13,256 nt of DNA, taken from NCBI RefSeq assembly GCF_020216685.1, contig NZ_JAIWNS010000143.1:1-13256 (forward strand). Reading direction: 5' to 3'. The notes below the pieces were generated by a model. That model worked only from the letters and a program-made list of their open reading frames with translations. It searched no databases and was not told where the DNA came from. Below, piece by piece: positions 7,145-13,256 of the stretch. Every line of letters starts with the position of its first letter. The first letter of the stretch is position 1. This stretch comes from Methanospirillum hungatei (GTDB lineage Archaea > Halobacteriota > Methanomicrobia > Methanomicrobiales > Methanospirillaceae). The translations under genes and the position numbers were made by a program.

Positions 7145-9885
7145 TCCTTAAGAATACGAGTATATCTCTGCTCAAATGCATTTCTTCCACCCTCCATCAG
7201 GCTACAGATCTCCTCTCGAACTTCTCTATCCTGCAAAGTTCCCTGGTTATTTATTATGGTATTTTCATGTTCAGATTTGAATGGTATTATGAGGTCTGCA
7301 TTACCATTTACGACTATATTTGCATTATGGGTAATAATAATCACCTGACGCTTTTCCTTTAGACCTTGCAACAATGTTACAATGAGATTGAATATGAGAT
7401 GGTTATCAAGATCATCTTCAGGTTGATCGAGAATCAGCGGGTTTGTTCCATATCTTAAAATAAAGTACAATATCGCTGCGTTTTTCTGCCCCGGCGATCC
7501 TTCTGTAATATCTTTGTATTCTCCCTTCTTTTCATCCCAGTACCCGATATAGAGTGTATCTTTCGGAAACCAAAATGCAATCTTATCCAATTGTTCTGGA
7601 GAGCATTTTTTCAGGGACTTTAACAACCTATTATCAAACCCGTCTATCTCCTCGCCATCACATAACCGATAGAGGATTTTTTTCACTGCATTCAAATGAG
7701 AAAGGGAGATTTCTTCTTTTTTCTCATCTTGCCGGGAAGCATTCATTTTGAAAGAGAGGGTATCTAGAATCCCAGACTTGTCATCAGAAGATGAAAGGAA
7801 TGATGCCTGATTCCCTTTGATATTAAGTATTTCCCGAAGTGTTTCCTCTGCTGATGATTTGTCTCCAAAGGGAATGATCCGCATAATAATCTGGCTTTTC
7901 CCGTTTAGATACTTTGAAAGAAATCTTTTCCGTTTTTCTGTCAATTGGTAGCGATGATCATTTATTTCTGATAATAATTCACTCTCCTGTCTTTTGTACT
8001 CCTGAAGTATCTCAATTAACGAATCATATGAACGGATCTCTTCCTCGATTGCTTCTTTCTTTTGAATTAGCGATCCATACTCCGAAATATCATGAATGCC
8101 CTGTTCTAATAGTTTTTTTGTCAGATCTTGATATCTATTTACTACAAAATCGAAATCTTTTTTCCAGGGTGAAGTTTCTTTGGTTTCTAACCAGGATTGC
8201 CATTCTTCCTTCAACTGATCTGCGATGGTCGTAATACCGGATATCAATTCATTAATTTTTTTTGTTTTTTCTGTTAATTCCTGAGCACACAAAGCCTCCG
8301 TGGGTATTTCCGGATTTAGATCGGCAATATCCGGATCAATAGCTCCCATTTGAAAAACAAGAGTATTTATTGACTCATGTGCGTTCTGCCAGCTCTCCTC
8401 CCATATTTCGATAGCACGGTTTGTTTTCATCACTTTATGATACTCTGCCAGAATCGTTGAATACCCGGATTTTTCTATGTGGTGTATCTTTTGAGTAATA
8501 TCTGACAGAGTTCCATAAAGTGTGTTTTTATCAGGGAGTGATGCATATATCTCCCTGATTTTAGCCTGAATTGTCAGATATCTCTTTGTCAGGGTTTTCC
8601 ATCTGGATTGCCACTCTGAAAATCCGACATCAGGATCCTGATCTATCATGTCGATGAATGAAGAGGGATTTTTCGCCATCTCAAATATCTGTTTTTGGCT
8701 GAATATGGTAATAGGGAACCTTTTGACAATATCACCTGCTACATCGTCATATACAGTATCATCTGATAACAAGGATACCGTATGGCGGTTTGTTATAGCA
8801 CTCCATTCTATATGGTATCGAACGTGATCTTTTTCATATTCAAACGAAATTACAGAGTCTTTCTCAAGAAGCCCTGCAGGATCTTCATCATGGGATAAGC
8901 AATATTTTTGAAGCTCCGACTGTAATGATTTTGGAATTTCTTCTTCTCGTACCGCTGCAATTCTGATAAACTCAGCGAAAGATGATTTCCCTGTCCCTCT
9001 CCCTCCAATAATCGTATTTAAACCGGGGTTCAGATGAACGATGAACTCTTCTCCTTTTCCCATATATCTGGTGTTTTTTATCGTCACCTTCGGTATCCAG
9101 GGATGATTTATGGATGATAAATCAATAGTATCGTTATGAGATATTTTAACCGAATTCCTGGCATCCAATACTGCCATTTCGAGTCCATCCACGTTAGGTT
9201 CACGCATTTTTATCCAGGTGAATAGTGGTGGGTCTTGTTCATTGGGGAGTCTATGAAGATCAGATCCGACAATCTGTGCCCAGGGAGGATCTGCGTTTTT
9301 CACTATTTCAGGCCAATCTGATGACTTTTGAGTGGTTTCTATCACGATATTGTAATTATTTGCAAGAAGTCTGCGTAATGAATTTGGTGGTAATCCGAAT
9401 ATTCCGGCTTTCGTATCTGCATGAGCAGGGATTGGAAGGGCACCATGGTTTTTGATACATTGTAAGACTTCCAGAGTATTTTTTTGGGTAAAAACACCGT
9501 TTGTTTCACCCCACATACTTTTCGGTATATCTAACCTGGTGAGCAGATCCTCAACATCCCGTGTCCCTTTGTTTGTATCGAAAATTGCAAGTATATGAGT
9601 ATTATCAACGGTTGATAGTTCTACACCTGGAAAGATGATAAGTGGTCGAAATCCAGATGGATGATTATTATATAACTCAGCATATATTTTTTTTATGGGA
9701 TCAATTGCCTCGCCGGTATTATGGTCAGTAATGGCAATTACATCAATACCTGTCTTCATAATGGCAAGAAGCCAGGTTTTTAATGGAATTTCCTGCAAAG
9801 AAATGCTATCATGTGAAGCAGAGGTATGGAGATGAAGGTCACATTTCCACCAGCGTGCTCCCGGGTATGAGAAAATTGAATTCAT
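7141..9885 (-). CDS. PHP-domain phosphoesterase fused to SMC-like ATPase (TrlF/PPL-like)
   Basis: 914 residues. The N-terminal PHP domain (about 10-250) shows its metal-binding motifs: DLHLH (H18, H20), H25/D26, ITDHN (D54, H55), GVELS (E89), PAHAD (H155) and GSDLH (D209, H211). It should therefore be an active phosphoesterase or nuclease. An SMC/RecF-type ATPase follows: Walker A GGRGTGKS (294-301), a long charged coiled-coil region about 430-700, an ABC-type signature GSPGQ (796-800), Walker B PLILDQPED (816-824) and an H-loop ITHN with H853. This matches TrlF-family AAA-like ATPases and the PHP-ATPase architecture known from the antiviral gene called ppl; both names are recalled from memory and not checked. 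The minus-strand sequence TAGGAAAT about 10 bp before the ATG is a plausible ribosome-binding site. It is first in an operon with the Schlafen-like gene. The inferred role is nucleic-acid sensing or cleavage in defence. Confidence 0.9.
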   Translation of the reverse strand: MNSIFSYPGARWWKCDLHLHTSASHDSISLQEIPLKTWLLAIMKTGIDVIAITDHNTGEAIDPIKKIYAELYNNHPSGFRPLIIFPGVELSTVDNTHILAIFDTNKGTRDVEDLLTRLDIPKSMWGETNGVFTQKNTLEVLQCIKNHGALPIPAHADTKAGIFGLPPNSLRRLLANNYNIVIETTQKSSDWPEIVKNADPPWAQIVGSDLHRLPNEQDPPLFTWIKMREPNVDGLEMAVLDARNSVKISHNDTIDLSSINHPWIPKVTIKNTRYMGKGEEFIVHLNPGLNTIIGGRGTGKSSFAEFIRIAAVREEEIPKSLQSELQKYCLSHDEDPAGLLEKDSVISFEYEKDHVRYHIEWSAITNRHTVSLLSDDTVYDDVAGDIVKRFPITIFSQKQIFEMAKNPSSFIDMIDQDPDVGFSEWQSRWKTLTKRYLTIQAKIREIYASLPDKNTLYGTLSDITQKIHHIEKSGYSTILAEYHKVMKTNRAIEIWEESWQNAHESINTLVFQMGAIDPDIADLNPEIPTEALCAQELTEKTKKINELISGITTIADQLKEEWQSWLETKETSPWKKDFDFVVNRYQDLTKKLLEQGIHDISEYGSLIQKKEAIEEEIRSYDSLIEILQEYKRQESELLSEINDHRYQLTEKRKRFLSKYLNGKSQIIMRIIPFGDKSSAEETLREILNIKGNQASFLSSSDDKSGILDTLSFKMNASRQDEKKEEISLSHLNAVKKILYRLCDGEEIDGFDNRLLKSLKKCSPEQLDKIAFWFPKDTLYIGYWDEKKGEYKDITEGSPGQKNAAILYFILRYGTNPLILDQPEDDLDNHLIFNLIVTLLQGLKEKRQVIIITHNANIVVNGNADLIIPFKSEHENTIINNQGTLQDREVREEICSLMEGGRNAFEQRYTRILKE

Positions 9886-9927
9886 TATAATGATTTCCTA
9901 CATTCTCTTAATCCTGATAATCGGTGA

Positions 9928-9946
9928 GAAGAATGGGGCATTCTTC
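9928..9946. promoter_or_regulatory. inverted repeat at the defence-operon transcription start
   Basis: GAAGAATG, a GGG spacer and CATTCTTC form a perfect 8-bp inverted repeat. It covers the place where transcription from the minus-strand TATA-like box at 9953-9960 should begin, and lies 43-61 bp before the ATG at 9885. A bound protein there would block initiation, so it is a candidate operator. If transcribed it could instead form a small hairpin in the leader. Confidence 0.42.
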
Positions 9947-9952
9947 CCATAG

Positions 9953-9960
9953 ATTATAAA
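9953..9960 (-). promoter_or_regulatory. TATA-like box for the PHP-ATPase/Schlafen-like operon
   Basis: On the minus strand the sequence reads TTTATAAT after a T-rich run. It would place the transcription start near 9928, giving a leader of about 43 bases that carries the AGGAAAT ribosome-binding site. The rest of 9961-10147, between this promoter and the pilin gene, shows nothing recognisable. Confidence 0.42.
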
Positions 9961-10147
9961 AAAACTCAACAATCCGGGATCGTTATTTTTCCTCATACAT
10001 GAATCAGTTCGATATGTATATCATGTTATTTTTGTGCAAGAAATAATTATTCTATTTCAACATGTATCTTTTTGTGCTGCATCAGGATACATGAAAGTAT
10101 AATAATGGTACTATCCATTGAGTTCGTCTTCATTTTTTAACAGATAA

Positions 10148-10711
10148 TTATAACCACACCTCTCCTTTATACACAACCGTATTGGATTTCAGGGTTTCAG
10201 CGATAGTTATCGTCCACAGCCCGTGTGGTTTTAACTCCTGGTTGCCCCCGCCACTGTCACCACATCCGGTCTGGCCTGGATTATTCACAAAAAAGTATGT
10301 TCCTCCTCGTTTTACGATAAATATCTGGGTCCCCGGCCCTACTCTAAACGGATCTGATCCTATCGCTGCACATCAGGAGACGGTATGGCTGGATCCATCC
10401 GGAGGGGAGATATGAATACTCATGTCTTTGAGTTCATTTCCTGCTCCCGGACCGGCACTTCCTCCTGATCGACCACTGATTCCCTCACCTGCCATGCACA
10501 GTATACTGACCGCATCAATCATCTTTGTGGTGTTATTGAAGATAGGGTCGGCTTTAAACGCAGTAAAGGCGGTATCTGGGACCGATCCGATAAGGCCCAT
10601 CATAAAGGCTGAGACGATGGATGCCAGTGCAACCACCAAAGCAACCATCAGTATTTCTCCGATTACTTCTGACACTGCAGGATCATTTGGGTATCCGGGT
10701 ATTCTGCTCAT
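10148..10711 (-). pseudogene. archaeal type IV pilin gene interrupted by one in-frame TGA
   Basis: The first 112 codons encode an archaeal pilin N-terminus: a short polar leader, then AVSEVIGEILMVALVVALAS at 12-31, the hydrophobic helix that anchors the pilin and forms the filament core. Leaders of this class are normally removed by a prepilin peptidase. The frame then meets TGA at 10373-10375. In exactly the same frame, with no indel, 74 more sense codons follow to a TAA at 10148-10150. They read as a normal secreted beta-rich pilin tail, for example VGPGTQIFIVKRGGTYFF, and end in VVYKGEVWL. The intact product would be 187 residues. The simplest reading is a nonsense mutation. A sequencing error or readthrough is possible. 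A 112-residue truncated pilin would lack most of its surface domain. Confidence 0.75.
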
Positions 10712-10735
10712 GGTATGTACCTGTCAGTTGGCGGT

Positions 10736-10746
10736 TATATTATTTT
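10736..10746 (-). promoter_or_regulatory. TATA-like region for the pilin gene
   Basis: On the minus strand the AT-rich AAAATAATATAA lies about 25-35 bp before the pilin ATG at 10711. That would give a leaderless or almost leaderless transcript. An AGGT about 9 bp before the ATG is a weak alternative ribosome-binding site. Confidence 0.35.
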
Positions 10747-10914
10747 GTGTATTTTTCATTATTCTGGTATTGATGACGGGTGCGTATAATGGCGGCAATG
10801 ATTTTTGAACAATTCCTGATTATTTGACTAATTTTTAAGAGGATTATTCGGAAAAGGTTTTTAGTATCAGTCATCACGATCTTCTTTTTGTAGATGATCT
10901 GGGTACTATGATTT

Positions 10915-10921
10915 AAAAAAA
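10915..10921 (-). terminator. T7 tract downstream of the toxin-like gene
   Basis: On the minus strand a pyrimidine-rich stretch ends in T7, about 100 bp past the toxin-like gene stop and before the pilin promoter. It is a plausible archaeal T-tract terminator. The 10712-11018 interval otherwise holds the pilin promoter and no gene that I can support. Confidence 0.33.
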
Positions 10922-11018
10922 GATAGAGGAAAACAGAGGTTTCTCACTCTATGATGCAAGAGAACTTTCGAAAGAGAAGAAGAGATTGGGAAATCGATTG
11001 CTTATTTTAATCTTTGAA

Positions 11019-11777
11019 TTATTCGGTCATTTCCAGTAAGGTTTGAATTACTTCCTGCCCGTCTTTATAACTTATTCGATTATAGAATGTGAATGGATTA
11101 TTTGTATTCATTAAGCGTAACAAACAATCTTTTAAAAAACTATACTCCGATAGAAATTCACCGATAATATCAAATCTGATCTCCTGACCTCCCATGTTGG
11201 GATCAATGAGGGCCAGAATATCTCCATAATCTTTGAGTAGTTTTCCCTGCTCCCATTCGTTATCATGAGAAATATTATGCGAGATTCGATAATGCCTGTC
11301 CCATGATGCTTTTAATTTCAAGACGAGAAGAACCGATCTATTAGGTATACGAAATGAAATATTGCCGATCTGTCTGATTTCAGTATTTTCAATGAGTATC
11401 TCAAATGAGAGGCTCTTATCTGTACCTTCAAATTGCTGATCCCTTTCATATGTTCCGAAATCTATGATGATTGGTTGTCCTTCTGATGAAATTTTCTTTA
11501 CTGTGCTTCCGGTAGTTGTATATGGTAACCGGTAATCAGAAAAACTGTGTTCTTTCTTCAGATAATGCTTCAGACTTTGTCTTATCCGGCTACTTGTGAT
11601 CAGGTCAATGTCAAGTGAACCAAACCAGGGGTTATATGCATGAACAGCCTAGCCACCTATAAGTACTGGAAGAAATTGAGAACCCTGTGTTTCATGTCGT
11701 AGTAACCATTGACTGATTATCTCAAGAATCTCAAGAGATTCAGAAATTAAAGCTGATGATGGATTATAGACGGTCAA
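11019..11777 (-). pseudogene. AbiEii-like nucleotidyltransferase toxin gene with in-frame TAG
   Basis: Reading in one minus-strand frame from a TTG at 11777 to the TAA at 11019-11021 gives 252 codons with a single interruption, TAG at 11649-11651. The sequence runs FLPVLIGG, stop, AVHAYNPWFGSLDIDL. This is the nucleotidyltransferase motif GG...DxD, with Asp56 and Asp58 as the likely metal ligands. The stop sits where a residue directly after GG is expected, most simply a Trp codon (TGG to TAG). The rest of the frame is fully open and protein-like, through LVLKLKASWDRHYRISHNIS to LLEMTE. The start overlaps the upstream AbiEi-like gene by 14 bp, as in type IV toxin-antitoxin pairs. Such toxins transfer nucleotides to tRNA or other targets. 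This copy should be inactive unless the stop is read through. The 100-residue downstream frame is its C-terminal part, not a gene. Confidence 0.75.
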
Positions 11778-12774
11778 ATATTTCTACCATTTTTTTCGCA
11801 AGATTTATGCCTGAATATCCCATCCCTGCAATATCAAGGAGGGTTTGACCGGGTGATGTTACCCGTATCCCCTCAATTAACTTCGATGATTTACTTACAT
11901 CCCTGTCTGGGAGGTATACTATTGCCTTAATTCTGCCTGTTTTATCTGTATACGTATTTAGAAGAAACGGAATATATTCTTTATCAATATAAAAATGGAT
12001 TTCATCATGTTTCATTGCATAACCAGTATAAAGGCCGGCTGCCGTAAAGGAATTACACACCAATTCAAACCCGTGCTTCATACCTACATCACTGAGTTCT
12101 TGTGCTGCTGAATGAAAGTCTTGATGAGGAGGCCAGAATTCACTGATCTGTAATTTTCTCGTATTTCTCTCCCATGCGATAACATTAAAGAGAGGGGAAA
12201 TGTCTTGAATCTGAATAAGATTGACATTTTTTATTGCAATGTCTGAATCAAGTAATTCCTGGATCACCTTATGAGCAAGACCATATGAGACATGTTCCTT
12301 TACTGCCAGCTGTCTGATTGAGGTTCTTTTCTCCTTTAAAAGACGACAAATAACTCTCCAGGATTTTTCGGCGGTTATTTTTCCTTTTGTGGCGTATTGA
12401 TCGGTTATTTGAGGGATGGTCAGATTATGAGGGAGTTGAACCAACTCTACATTGATTTTTTCCGCAAGTAATTGAATTTCCTGAGGGATTACGGTAGCCG
12501 CAATGATAAATCTATAATTCTTTTTGGATGTTTCTTTTTCAATGAGTGCCTTTTGAAGGGCTGTATAACTAAATGATTCAATAGACACTCTTTTTTTAAC
12601 CTCAATAACATAGGTCCACTTCGGATCCTGGATCAGAATATCGGACTGAACCGGAGTATCAGTAATAATCGGTTCTTCATAGGAAATCATTGCGTCTTTG
12701 GATTGAATACCTAAAGTTGACACAATAAAATCCACAATTTTTTCTTTATCGGTACTGACATGTAAGGAGGACAC
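11764..12774 (-). CDS. AbiEi-like antitoxin/regulator with PD-(D/E)XK-like N-terminal part
   Basis: 336 residues from GTG 12774. The frame is open to a TTG at 12813 (349 residues), but a strong TATA-like element at 12793-12805 favours the GTG, at or next to the predicted transcription start. Numbered from the longer start, residues 58-73 have D58 ... YVIEVKK with E71-x-K73, a PD-(D/E)XK-nuclease-like pattern followed by a helix. Residues about 164-190 (TSIRQLAVKEHVSYGLAHKV) form a helix-turn-helix. The C-terminal part contains SFTAAGLYTGYA near 255-266 and RVTSPGQTLLDIAG at 317-330, as in AbiEi antitoxins. In type IV systems AbiEi neutralises the AbiEii nucleotidyltransferase and represses its own promoter. 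The adjacent downstream gene is such a nucleotidyltransferase, now broken, so this antitoxin may remain only as a regulator. The nuclease-like assignment is tentative. Confidence 0.72.
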   Translation of the reverse strand: MSSLHVSTDKEKIVDFIVSTLGIQSKDAMISYEEPIITDTPVQSDILIQDPKWTYVIEVKKRVSIESFSYTALQKALIEKETSKKNYRFIIAATVIPQEIQLLAEKINVELVQLPHNLTIPQITDQYATKGKITAEKSWRVICRLLKEKRTSIRQLAVKEHVSYGLAHKVIQELLDSDIAIKNVNLIQIQDISPLFNVIAWERNTRKLQISEFWPPHQDFHSAAQELSDVGMKHGFELVCNSFTAAGLYTGYAMKHDEIHFYIDKEYIPFLLNTYTDKTGRIKAIVYLPDRDVSKSSKLIEGIRVTSPGQTLLDIAGMGYSGINLAKKMVEIFDRL

Positions 12775-12777
12775 AAG

Positions 12778-12862
12778 TATCAATGAAACGTGATATATAT
12801 TTAAATTTATCAATGATACATATCACTAAATCATGATACCTTAATAACCATATCAATGATAC
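12778..12862. repeat. palindromic TATCA-A-TGATA repeats over the antitoxin promoter
   Basis: Four related sites occur: TATCAATGAAAC (12778-12789), TATCAATGATAC (12808-12819), ATCATGATAC (12830-12839) and TATCAATGATAC (12851-12862). The second and fourth hold the perfect 5+1+5 palindrome TATCA-A-TGATA. A further palindrome, TGATA-CA-TATCA, spans 12814-12825. Starts are spaced 30, 22 and 21 bp, and the sites bracket the TATA-like box. They are the likely operators for autoregulation by the HTH-containing AbiEi-like protein. Confidence 0.55.
12793..12805 (-). promoter_or_regulatory. TATA-like box of the AbiE-like operon
   Basis: On the minus strand TTTAAATATATAT is centred about 25 bp before the GTG at 12774, as expected for a leaderless archaeal transcript. 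It lies between two copies of the TATCAATGA repeat, so repeat-binding protein could cover the promoter. Confidence 0.45.
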
Positions 12863-13013
12863 CTCTCCTTCTCGTATCTCTCTCATCTCTCTACACTCCT
12901 TTCTACTCCACCTGGATGTCTGATGAAACTCGGTATGTAACGCAACATATAGTCCTTACGAAAGAGGGAAACTCCTTTACGAATGAATCACTATACATAG
13001 GAGAATAGCTAAT

Positions 13014-13078
13014 AACCCCCTTCCAACAAATTGAGGCATATAAATACTTTATAAACTTGCGATCAGCAAAGGGGGGTT
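13014..13078. repeat. AACCCCCTT / AAGGGGGGTT inverted repeat around the promoter
   Basis: The left arm 13014-13022 and right arm 13069-13078 are complementary apart from one extra G in the right arm. They enclose both TATA-like boxes, and the right arm sits at the predicted transcription start, followed by a T5 run. It could be a regulatory site. A terminator is less likely because of the 46-bp spacer and the enclosed promoter. Confidence 0.3.
13039..13055 (+). promoter_or_regulatory. tandem TATA-like boxes for the response-regulator gene
   Basis: TATAAATA (13039-13046) is followed immediately by TTTATAAA (13048-13055). Starts would fall near 13065-13080, giving a leader of about 50-65 bases that contains the G6 run, the second direct-repeat copy and the ribosome-binding site. 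Confidence 0.5.
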
Positions 13079-13131
13079 TTTACTATCCTCATAGGAGTAT
13101 CTGATAACCTAATCCTGGTGAGAGAGGGCAT

Positions 13132-13256
13132 ATGACATTTCAGGATTATCAGGCATCTGCATCTGATTCTCATACTCTGTCTGCTCCTCTGAAGATCCTG
13201 TATGTCGATGATGACACGGACCACCTCGCTCTGGCCCATCATTATCTTGAAAAATC
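13132..13256 (+). CDS. response regulator, N-terminal part only (cut by window end)
   Basis: 41 codons are visible from an ATG at 13132 with a strong GAGAGAGGG ribosome-binding site about 3-4 bp upstream. After a polar extension of 19 residues the frame reads LKILYVDDDTDHLALAHHYL, the first strand and acidic pocket (D26-D28) of a receiver domain. The phospho-acceptor Asp and anything after it lie outside the window, so the output domain is unknown. In these methanogens such starts often belong to receiver-PAS-kinase hybrids or receiver-only proteins. It is divergent from the AbiE-like pair and probably unrelated to it. Confidence 0.78.
   Translation, partial: MTFQDYQASASDSHTLSAPLKILYVDDDTDHLALAHHYLEK

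Larger units (their letters stand above)
12996..13109. repeat. imperfect direct repeat flanking the response-regulator promoter
   Basis: The copies at 12996-13017 and 13090-13109 share CATAGGAG and a CTAATAACC/CTGATAACC ending, with two bases less between them in the second copy. They lie 94 bp apart, one upstream and one downstream of the TATA-like boxes at 13039-13055. This arrangement could allow a protein to bind on both sides of the promoter. Confidence 0.35.
12863..13131. other. intergenic region between divergent operons
   Basis: No gene is visible. The left part (about 12860-12910) is pyrimidine-rich on the plus strand. TCCTTACGAA (12953-12962) recurs as TCCTTTACGAA (12973-12983), one helical double-turn apart. 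An imperfect 20-22 bp direct repeat beginning CATAGGAG occurs at 12996-13017 and 13090-13109. The region ends with the promoter and leader of the response-regulator gene. Confidence 0.4.

Noticed and set aside
10373..10375. Selenocysteine at the pilin TGA
   Set aside because: No SECIS-like element was recognised, pilins are not known selenoproteins, and selenocysteine use is not known to me from this methanogen order. Kept only as a remote alternative.
10182..10808. Two plus-strand frames (10182-10415 and 10422-10808) opposite the pilin gene
   Set aside because: They are antisense shadows. The minus-strand frame has the pilin N-terminal motif and a coherent downstream domain, while the plus-strand products have no recognisable features.
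11019..11321. A separate 100-residue gene starting at TTG 11321
   Set aside because: The frame continues open and protein-like upstream to 11648 and, past one TAG, to 11777. It is the C-terminal part of the interrupted nucleotidyltransferase.
11649..11651. Pyrrolysine at the toxin-gene TAG
   Set aside because: Pyrrolysine is established for Methanosarcinaceae and Methanomassiliicoccales methylamine enzymes, not for Methanomicrobiales or this protein family. A Trp-to-amber change is simpler.
12775..12813. Longer antitoxin-like protein from TTG 12813
   Set aside because: The extension overlaps the TATA-like box and operator repeats. GTG 12774 coincides with the expected leaderless start. Not fully excluded.
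12778..12862. CRISPR-like array
   Set aside because: Repeats are only 10-12 bp, palindromic, and separated by 10-18 bp of AT-rich promoter DNA, so they are operator sites rather than repeat-spacer units.
13014..13080. Intrinsic terminator with a C5/G6 stem and T run
   Set aside because: The spacer of 46 bp contains two TATA-like boxes, and the downstream gene's ribosome-binding site follows, so a promoter region is the better reading.

Overview
The window looks archaeal and most like a methanogen of the Methanomicrobiales, close to Methanospirillum. This is judged by eye, without a database search. The reasons are: a 7TM/multi-PAS histidine kinase with the SITRHD H-box common in these methanogens, CheC-like proteins paired with kinases, an archaeal type IV pilin, AT-rich TATA elements 25-35 bp ahead of several starts with little leader, GTG/TTG starts, and moderate GC. 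No tRNA, rRNA, CRISPR array or IS element was seen.

Left part (1-5810), signalling. A decayed HIT-family gene (121-549) precedes a large membrane histidine kinase (605-3049, +). Convergent to it is a minus-strand set: CheC-like protein (5810-5202), cytoplasmic PAS histidine kinase (5205-4087), receiver-only response regulator (4035-3670) and a second CheC-like protein (3673-3074). ATGA overlaps link the first pair and the last pair. This looks like a phosphorelay with built-in phosphatases rather than a chemotaxis cluster, because no CheA, CheW or MCP is present. The two kinases have clearly related C-terminal halves.

Middle (5888-9960), a probable defence operon on the minus strand: a 914-residue PHP-phosphoesterase/SMC-like ATPase (TrlF/PPL-like) translationally coupled to a 418-residue Schlafen/AlbA_2 protein with a GHKL-type ATPase domain. 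A TATA-like box and a perfect 8-bp inverted repeat at the expected transcription start lie ahead of it.

Right part (10148-12862), interrupted accessory genes. A type IV pilin gene is split by one in-frame TGA but otherwise open for 187 codons. Next comes a type IV (AbiE-like) toxin-antitoxin pair. The antitoxin-like gene is intact, carries an apparent PD-(D/E)XK-like N-terminal part and has palindromic TATCA-A-TGATA sites over its promoter. The nucleotidyltransferase toxin-like gene is broken by an in-frame TAG directly after its GG motif. Divergently, at the right edge, a response-regulator gene begins (13132, +) and is cut by the window end.

The two single-stop genes and the decayed HIT gene are the most unusual observations. 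The PHP-ATPase/Schlafen-like pair is the best candidate for a little-described system.
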